A program made the position numbers and the translations under genes. DNA of 11,375 bases from CAZWKI01 sp964634645 (GTDB lineage: Bacteria; Patescibacteriota; Patescibacteriia; UBA1558; S5-K13), in contig CAZWKI010000033.1 of NCBI GenBank assembly GCA_964634645.1, positions 1 to 11,375 on the forward strand, in the 5' to 3' direction. Numbering within the stretch: position 1 is the first letter of the stretch; the number at the start of each line of letters is the position of its first letter. Below, in pieces: positions 6,852-11,375 of the stretch. The notes under the pieces were generated by a model. That model had not been told where the DNA came from and did no database searches. It was given only the letters and a program-made list of their open reading frames with translations.

Positions 6852-7965
6852 ATATTACATAATTATTTTTTCTGTTAATTAAATCTTCTTTAAGTTTACT
6901 TACATCTGTAATTTCATTAAGTACTGATTTAAGCTCTAATATTTTTATCAATAATCTTTGATAAGTAACTTCACTTCCATGAAATCCGTCTAGCATTTCA
7001 TTGTCCGTAGAATCACACGCTTGAAGATTAGAAAAATCATATATTTCATAATTGTACTTGCTAAATATTGGTTTTACTTCTGGATAAATTTTATCTAAAT
7101 ATTTATAATTACCACTATCTGTCATTCTTTGATAGACTTTATTGGCAAATGGAGGAAGAAATGCAACAATTTGAATATGATTTTCTTTGCAAAATTTTAA
7201 AAACTCCTCTAACTCTATTAAGGCCTTTTTATTAACATCCACACCATATTCAAAGGGACTTTTTCCATTTGTAATTCTATCATAAGTATCCTGATAATCA
7301 TAATCACTTGCTGTTTTGTCTTCACTTATCAATTTATCAATTTGATTTCCATAAGACATGCTTCCATCATTGAGAAATCCCTTATTATTAATTTTAGCAT
7401 TAAGTCCAATTTTATTTAAAGAAAAATCTTCTAAAAGTCTAATGAAATTATATTTGTGATTAAATAGGTCTTTATAAACATTAAAAATGTCTCCCGATTT
7501 TGGATAAAAAGAAAAACTTTCTACCCATGATGATTTTGATTTTGTTTTATTTAAATTATCATGTCTTTCATTTAACATCCATTGATCTAATCCAATTATA
7601 ATATATTTGGGATAATTAGATTTTGGAATACTATCTAAAAATGATCTGTAATCATTTATTCCCAAAATAGTATAACCCGCATTATAAAAGGTTGAATTAA
7701 ACATCTGTTCCCTAAATTGTAAAACCCTTGAAGATCCAAGGATCCAAACATCTCTTTTGGGATACAAATTTAGATAAGTCCATTTCATATAATGATAATT
7801 ATTTTCATTATATGCATATCCTATTAAATATTTTTCTTTATGGTTCAAAAAATGGTCTATTTTGAAAAAATTTTCTTTTGAAACAATGAGAACGCTTATG
7901 GGAATCAGCGTAAATAAAAATAGTGGGAATAAAAAAATAACTATATTGATTAAAAATTTTTTCAT
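6841..7965 (-). CDS. membrane-anchored SGNH/AlgJ-DltD-like protein, partner of the MBOAT acyltransferase
   Basis: From ATG 7965 the protein has 374 residues. Residues 1-30 form one N-terminal hydrophobic anchor (KKFLINIVIFLFPLFLFTLI), placing the rest outside the cytoplasmic membrane. VWILGSSRVLQF at 73-84 gives the nucleophile block (GSSR, serine 78 or 79). YIIIGLDQWML at 121-131 resembles the middle block, and LDGFHGS at 325-331 supplies the Asp326-x-x-His329 pair. This arrangement fits the SGNH-like proteins that work with MBOAT enzymes, such as AlgJ/AlgX and DltD. A longer frame opens at 8121 but would overlap the MBOAT gene by 155 bases and bury the membrane anchor, so I reject it. The ATG follows the MBOAT stop by one base. 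The protein likely receives an acyl group from the MBOAT partner and places it on the exported glycan. Confidence 0.78.
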   Translation of the reverse strand: MKKFLINIVIFLFPLFLFTLIPISVLIVSKENFFKIDHFLNHKEKYLIGYAYNENNYHYMKWTYLNLYPKRDVWILGSSRVLQFREQMFNSTFYNAGYTILGINDYRSFLDSIPKSNYPKYIIIGLDQWMLNERHDNLNKTKSKSSWVESFSFYPKSGDIFNVYKDLFNHKYNFIRLLEDFSLNKIGLNAKINNKGFLNDGSMSYGNQIDKLISEDKTASDYDYQDTYDRITNGKSPFEYGVDVNKKALIELEEFLKFCKENHIQIVAFLPPFANKVYQRMTDSGNYKYLDKIYPEVKPIFSKYNYEIYDFSNLQACDSTDNEMLDGFHGSEVTYQRLLIKILELKSVLNEITDVSKLKEDLINRKNNYVIYDY

Positions 7966-7966
7966 A

Positions 7967-9403
7967 TTAAAATTGAAAATAAATAAATTGTTGTTCTTTG
8001 ACTCCAAGATAAAATGTGAGAAAAAGTATTGTGTAATAAAAAAACCAGCGTACGGGTCTTGGCCAATTTGAGCCCAAATTAGAAATTGCAAATTGCCTTT
8101 CTCTTCCAAACCACTCAACAATAAAACAAATCAATACCAACAAAATAACCTTTTTTGGAAAAATTTCAAATGTCGAAAACAATGACATAGAAAATATTTT
8201 TGAAATATAATTTAAAGCATGCATGAGATTTATTGATCTAAAAAAAATCCAAGCAAAAGTAACTAAAATAAAAGTTATTACTATATTTATTATTTCTTTT
8301 GTTTTTGGTAAATATCTGCCTGCGGCAACAATTTCTAAATTTATTCTATTCTTTTTCAATAATAAAAGAGGCAAAAAATAAATTGCGTGTAAAGCACCCC
8401 AAACTATAAAAGTCCAATTTGCTCCATGCCAAAAACCACTAACTATAAAAATAATAAAGGTGTTTCTAATTATGAGCCACTTTGTACCCCTACTTCCACC
8501 CAGAGGTATATATAAATAATCTTTAAACCATGACGAAAGTGAAATATGCCAGCGCCTCCAAAATTCTGCTATATCTCTAGAAAAATATGGAAAAGCAAAA
8601 TTACGCATTAATTTAAATCCAAACAACCTAGATATACCAATTGCCATATCAGAATAACCAGAAAAATCTCCATATATCTGAAAAGCAAAAAATATTGCTC
8701 CTAAAAATAATGTGCTACCTCGATAATCATTGTAATTATTGAATATCAAATTGACATATATAGCACAACTATCTGCAATTGCAATTTTTTTAAATAAGCC
8801 CCAAAGTATTTGTCTTAATCCATCCACTGCATCATTGTACTCAAACTTACGTTTTGCATAGAATTGCGATAATAGATTTTTAGCCCTTTCTATTGGTCCC
8901 GCTACCAATTGAGGGAAAAAACTAACAAAGGCAGCAAACGCAATAAAATCTCGAGTAGGTTCTATTTTTTTTTTATAAACATCTATTGTATAACTTAAAG
9001 TCTGAAATGTATAAAAACTTATTCCTACTGGAAGAATAATATTTAGAGAATACACATTTATTGATAAGTTAAAAAAACTAAATGCCGCCTTAAAACTATC
9101 TATAAAAAAATTATAATATTTAAAAAAACCCAGAAATCCTAAATTTACGATTATACTTATGTAAAGCAAAAACTTTCGCTTATTTATTTTTTGTTCTTTA
9201 CCTAAATTTATGCTGATTATATAATCAATCAGAGTACTAAAAAGTATTAATGACAAAAATCTCCAATCCCACCAACCATAAAAAACATAACTTGAAACGA
9301 CAATAAGTATGTTTTGGTATTTGAGATTTTTATTAAAAACAAACCAATAAAGTATAAATACTACTGGTAAAAATATTGCAAAATTTATAGAATTAAATAA
9401 CAT
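7967..9403 (-). CDS. MBOAT family membrane-bound O-acyltransferase (AlgI-like)
   Basis: This 478-residue polytopic membrane protein begins MLFNSINFAIFLPVVFILYW, the usual start of AlgI/DltB-type MBOAT enzymes. It has about ten hydrophobic segments. Conserved parts are LPVGISFYTFQTLSYTIDVY at 124-143, VSFFPQLVAGPIER at 160-173, YGDFSGYSDMAIG at 244-256, EFWRRWHISLSSWFKDYLYI at 280-299 followed by PLGG, and SGFWHGANWTFIVWGALHA at 322-340. His326 in FWHG is the expected catalytic histidine. The enzyme moves an acyl group, usually acetyl, across the membrane onto a sugar or onto a partner SGNH protein. The gene sits 26 bases after neuC and ends one base before that partner. Position within the neu operon suggests acylation of the sialylated glycan; the acceptor is not shown by sequence. 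Confidence 0.92.
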   Translation of the reverse strand: MLFNSINFAIFLPVVFILYWFVFNKNLKYQNILIVVSSYVFYGWWDWRFLSLILFSTLIDYIISINLGKEQKINKRKFLLYISIIVNLGFLGFFKYYNFFIDSFKAAFSFFNLSINVYSLNIILPVGISFYTFQTLSYTIDVYKKKIEPTRDFIAFAAFVSFFPQLVAGPIERAKNLLSQFYAKRKFEYNDAVDGLRQILWGLFKKIAIADSCAIYVNLIFNNYNDYRGSTLFLGAIFFAFQIYGDFSGYSDMAIGISRLFGFKLMRNFAFPYFSRDIAEFWRRWHISLSSWFKDYLYIPLGGSRGTKWLIIRNTFIIFIVSGFWHGANWTFIVWGALHAIYFLPLLLLKKNRINLEIVAAGRYLPKTKEIINIVITFILVTFAWIFFRSINLMHALNYISKIFSMSLFSTFEIFPKKVILLVLICFIVEWFGRERQFAISNLGSNWPRPVRWFFYYTILFLTFYLGVKEQQFIYFQF

Positions 9404-9429
9404 ACCAATCTTTTTTGAGTAAATAAAAA

Positions 9430-10572
9430 TTACGTATTTTCATTAAAATCAACAAATTTTTTCTGTAATGTCTTTTTCCAAATATTATCTTTTAGTATTA
9501 TTTCTACAAACTTTTTTGTGCTATTTCCGTTTCCAAAATGCATTTGAACTACTCTATGTTTTTCTATTTTATCTATTGCTTTCAATATCGCATGTTCACT
9601 TTCATTGACGTGTTGGATATTTTTAAAAACATCCAATTTATACCTACCCTTTTGTCTTGTGCCAATATCGATTGTTGGAATACCATAAACGCCAGACTCT
9701 CTTATGCCTACACTCGAATTACCAATTATAAAATCCGCATTTTTAAGTAATATTAAAAAATGTTCGAATCGCATAGATGGATAAATTACAAAATTATTTT
9801 TATTTTTTAATTTTGTATATTCATTTAATATTATTTCAGAACCTAAATCGTTATTAGGATAAATAACAACAAATTTTTTATTTGATTTTTGAATAGCTTC
9901 TGTAATTATTTTAATTTTTTTTCCAATTTCATTATGCTCTGTTGTAACGGGATGATAAATAAATATAGCATATTTATCAAATTTTATTTTATAACGATTT
10001 TTAACTTCGTTAATAGAAGGTAAATTTCCATTTAGCATAATATCTATGTCTGGAGATCCTATAATAAAAATATTATTTATGTCTTCTCCCAACTGAATAA
10101 TGCGTTTTTTTGCATCTTCGTTTGCCACAAAATGCAAGTGAGCAAATTTGCTAACAGCATGACGAATTGATTCATCAATAGTTCCTGTAATTTCTCCTCC
10201 TTCGATGTGAGCAACAATAATATTATTCAAAGCCCCAACAATAGCTCCAGCTAGAGCATCTATTCTGTCTCCGTGTACCACAATCATATCAGGATGAATA
10301 TTGCTTATATATCCAGATAAATATGAAATAACTGAACCCAAATTTGCACTCATTTGATTTGAATAGCTTAGTCCATGAGCAACGTAAATATTTTTATAAC
10401 CATCTTTAATAATTTCTTCGTAAGTAGATCCAAAAATTTTTAGTAAATGCATTCCACAAACAAAAACATACAAATCATAAAAATTATTTTGCTCAATGGC
10501 CTTCATGGTAGATTTTAGTTTTCCATAATCAGCTCTTGTACCAGTTATAAATAATATTTTTTTCTTTTGCAT
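9430..10572 (-). CDS. neuC: UDP-N-acetylglucosamine 2-epimerase (hydrolysing)
   Basis: This 380-residue cytoplasmic enzyme converts UDP-GlcNAc to ManNAc and UDP, the first step of bacterial sialic acid synthesis. It has the two-domain UDP-GlcNAc 2-epimerase fold. ITGTRADYGKLK lies at 9-20 (nucleotide loop), VVHGDRIDALAGA at 98-110, AHIEGGEITGTIDESIRHA at 121-139, IGSPDIDIM at 171-179, IYHPVT with H207, and IGNSSVGIRESGVYGIPTIDIG at 283-304 (uridine-binding half, E292). The GSPDID and HIEGGE-x-TG-x-IDE signatures are those of the hydrolysing NeuC branch rather than WecB. A related enzyme, LegG, acts on UDP-diacetylbacillosamine, but the neighbouring NeuB favours ManNAc. The ATG is 7 bases after the neuB stop, without a clear Shine-Dalgarno sequence. 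Length is normal. Confidence 0.9.
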   Translation of the reverse strand: MQKKKILFITGTRADYGKLKSTMKAIEQNNFYDLYVFVCGMHLLKIFGSTYEEIIKDGYKNIYVAHGLSYSNQMSANLGSVISYLSGYISNIHPDMIVVHGDRIDALAGAIVGALNNIIVAHIEGGEITGTIDESIRHAVSKFAHLHFVANEDAKKRIIQLGEDINNIFIIGSPDIDIMLNGNLPSINEVKNRYKIKFDKYAIFIYHPVTTEHNEIGKKIKIITEAIQKSNKKFVVIYPNNDLGSEIILNEYTKLKNKNNFVIYPSMRFEHFLILLKNADFIIGNSSVGIRESGVYGIPTIDIGTRQKGRYKLDVFKNIQHVNESEHAILKAIDKIEKHRVVQMHFGNGNSTKKFVEIILKDNIWKKTLQKKFVDFNENT

Positions 10573-10579
10573 ATTTTAT

Positions 10580-11375
10580 TTATATTTCTATCATAGAATA
10601 ATCTAAGTGGGTATCATTTTTTATATCACACAATGCTTTCTTGCCAATAATTTCTGAATACTTGTCTGCTCTTATTTGTCCGATTCCAGGTCTTTTTACC
10701 CATATATTTTTTTCTGTAAATATTTCTCCCCTAGAAATTGGTTTTATGGTAACTATTGTGGCAAAAGCAAAATCTATTGTAACTTGTTCTTCTGCTAAGT
10801 GTTTTTTTTCTCCACCCAACATAAGGGGTATTTCTCTAGCTGCCCCTATAAGCTCGATTAGGGATTGTTCATCCATTGAACAAACAATGTCTGGACCATT
10901 TCTCTTCATATTATCAGTAAAATGTCTCTCAACTAAATTTGCACCCAGGGCTAAGGCCGCAAAACACGCATTATTATTCAAAGTATGATCAGACAAACCT
11001 ATTGGAACATCTTTAAATTTATCCTTCATTTGTTGCATTGCACCCAAACGAACTTGATGGGGCATTGTTGGATACAGGCTAGTTGTATGCATTAATGCAT
11101 AACTTACATTATTACTTTTTAAAATTTCTACGGCTTTAATAATGCTAGCAAAATCATTCATACCGGTTGAAACAATCATTGGTTTCCCTAAACGGGCAAC
11201 ATATTCTAATAATGGGTAGTTATTCATTTCTCCCGAACCAATTTTAAAAGCTTTTACATTAAATTTTTCCAATCTTTTTGCGGCTGCCAATGAAAAAGGT
11301 GTGCTTAAAAAAACCATTCCCTTACTTTCAATATAATTTTTTAACTTTTTTTCATCTTCTTCTGACAAAGAGCAC
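10580..11375 (-). CDS. neuB: N-acetylneuraminate synthase, C-terminal three quarters (runs off right edge)
   Basis: The frame is open to the window edge. The TTG at 11368 is an internal leucine, not a start, and the visible part is 264 codons of an enzyme usually near 345-350. It condenses ManNAc with phosphoenolpyruvate to Neu5Ac. Visible TIM-barrel blocks are FLSTPFS, FKIGSGEMNNYPLLEY, GKPMIVSTGM, LMHTTSLYPT, IGLSDHT and VERHFTDNMKRNGPDIVCSM. A C-terminal SAF (antifreeze-like) domain follows, with NIWVKRPGIG near 10680-10707. Its arginine corresponds to the one that reaches into the partner active site in the known dimer. The RHFTD-x-M-x-R-x-GPDI-x-CSM and WVKRPG wording resembles Neisseria and E. 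coli NeuB more than legionaminate synthases (EKHFTL...GPDH-x-ASL). About 85 N-terminal residues are missing outside the window. Confidence 0.92.
   Translation of the reverse strand, partial: CSLSEEDEKKLKNYIESKGMVFLSTPFSLAAAKRLEKFNVKAFKIGSGEMNNYPLLEYVARLGKPMIVSTGMNDFASIIKAVEILKSNNVSYALMHTTSLYPTMPHQVRLGAMQQMKDKFKDVPIGLSDHTLNNNACFAALALGANLVERHFTDNMKRNGPDIVCSMDEQSLIELIGAAREIPLMLGGEKKHLAEEQVTIDFAFATIVTIKPISRGEIFTEKNIWVKRPGIGQIRADKYSEIIGKKALCDIKNDTHLDYSMIEI

Noticed and set aside
7966..8121. Longer N-terminus for the SGNH protein, starting at 8121
   Set aside because: It would overlap the MBOAT coding region by 155 bases and place 52 unrelated residues before an obvious membrane anchor. ATG 7965, one base after the MBOAT stop, is the better start.
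11366..11368. TTG at 11368 as the start of neuB
   Set aside because: The frame stays open to the edge (Cys-Ser before it), and the NeuB barrel needs about 85 more N-terminal residues. The gene is cut by the window, not short.
1..11375. CRISPR arrays, tRNA or rRNA genes, insertion sequences, terminator hairpins
   Set aside because: I looked for regular repeats, transposase frames, tRNA-like segments and GC-rich stem plus T-tract structures and found none. The T-runs are part of AT-rich coding sequence. No gene-free stretch exceeds about 55 bases.
6153..11375. Legionaminic or pseudaminic acid pathway instead of sialic acid
   Set aside because: NeuB wording and the hydrolysing NeuC fit Neu5Ac better and no bacillosamine-type genes are visible. 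It is not fully excluded, because the upstream region is outside the window.

Overview
The window is a tightly packed cell-surface polysaccharide locus. All twelve supported genes lie on the minus strand, so transcription runs from the high-coordinate end to the low-coordinate end. Both edges cut a gene: neuB at the right, and a GT8-like glycosyltransferase at the left that is intact up to the edge. Junctions are short (11-base overlaps up to about 40-base gaps), with no visible terminator or internal promoter, so this looks like a central piece of one long operon. The DNA is very AT-rich (about 70% by eye). Nine of eleven visible stop codons are TAA and two are TGA. Almost no start has a recognisable Shine-Dalgarno sequence. 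This would fit Bacteroidota or an uncultured AT-rich lineage such as a Patescibacteria group, but the sequence does not settle the taxon.

Right part (about 6150-11375): a complete sialic acid activation set. NeuC makes ManNAc from UDP-GlcNAc, NeuB condenses it with phosphoenolpyruvate to Neu5Ac, and NeuA makes CMP-Neu5Ac. NeuB carries signatures of the true N-acetylneuraminate synthase type rather than the legionaminate type. Between neuC and neuA sits an MBOAT membrane O-acyltransferase followed by a membrane-anchored SGNH/AlgJ-DltD-like protein. The pair is joined to neuA by an 11-base overlap. This suggests an acylation module dedicated to the sialylated glycan.

Middle (about 4113-6113): a large, poorly known GT-B-like capsule-type transferase with a four-cysteine N-terminal region. 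It directly follows neuA and is a candidate for the enzyme that uses CMP-Neu5Ac.

Left part (1-4099): four class I SAM-dependent methyltransferases (one MetW-like), a GT2-like glycosyltransferase and the partial GT8-like glycosyltransferase. They probably build and O-methylate the glycan. One methyltransferase (2710-3366) looks damaged. An in-frame TGA precedes a still readable, family-like C-terminal tail. Its N-terminus also appears to be split by a one-base frameshift just after an ATGA overlap with the upstream gene.

In outline: sugar nucleotide synthesis (neuCBA), transfer (three glycosyltransferases), and decoration by acylation (MBOAT/SGNH) and methylation (four methyltransferases). 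No flippase, polymerase or ABC exporter is in the window; these presumably lie outside it.
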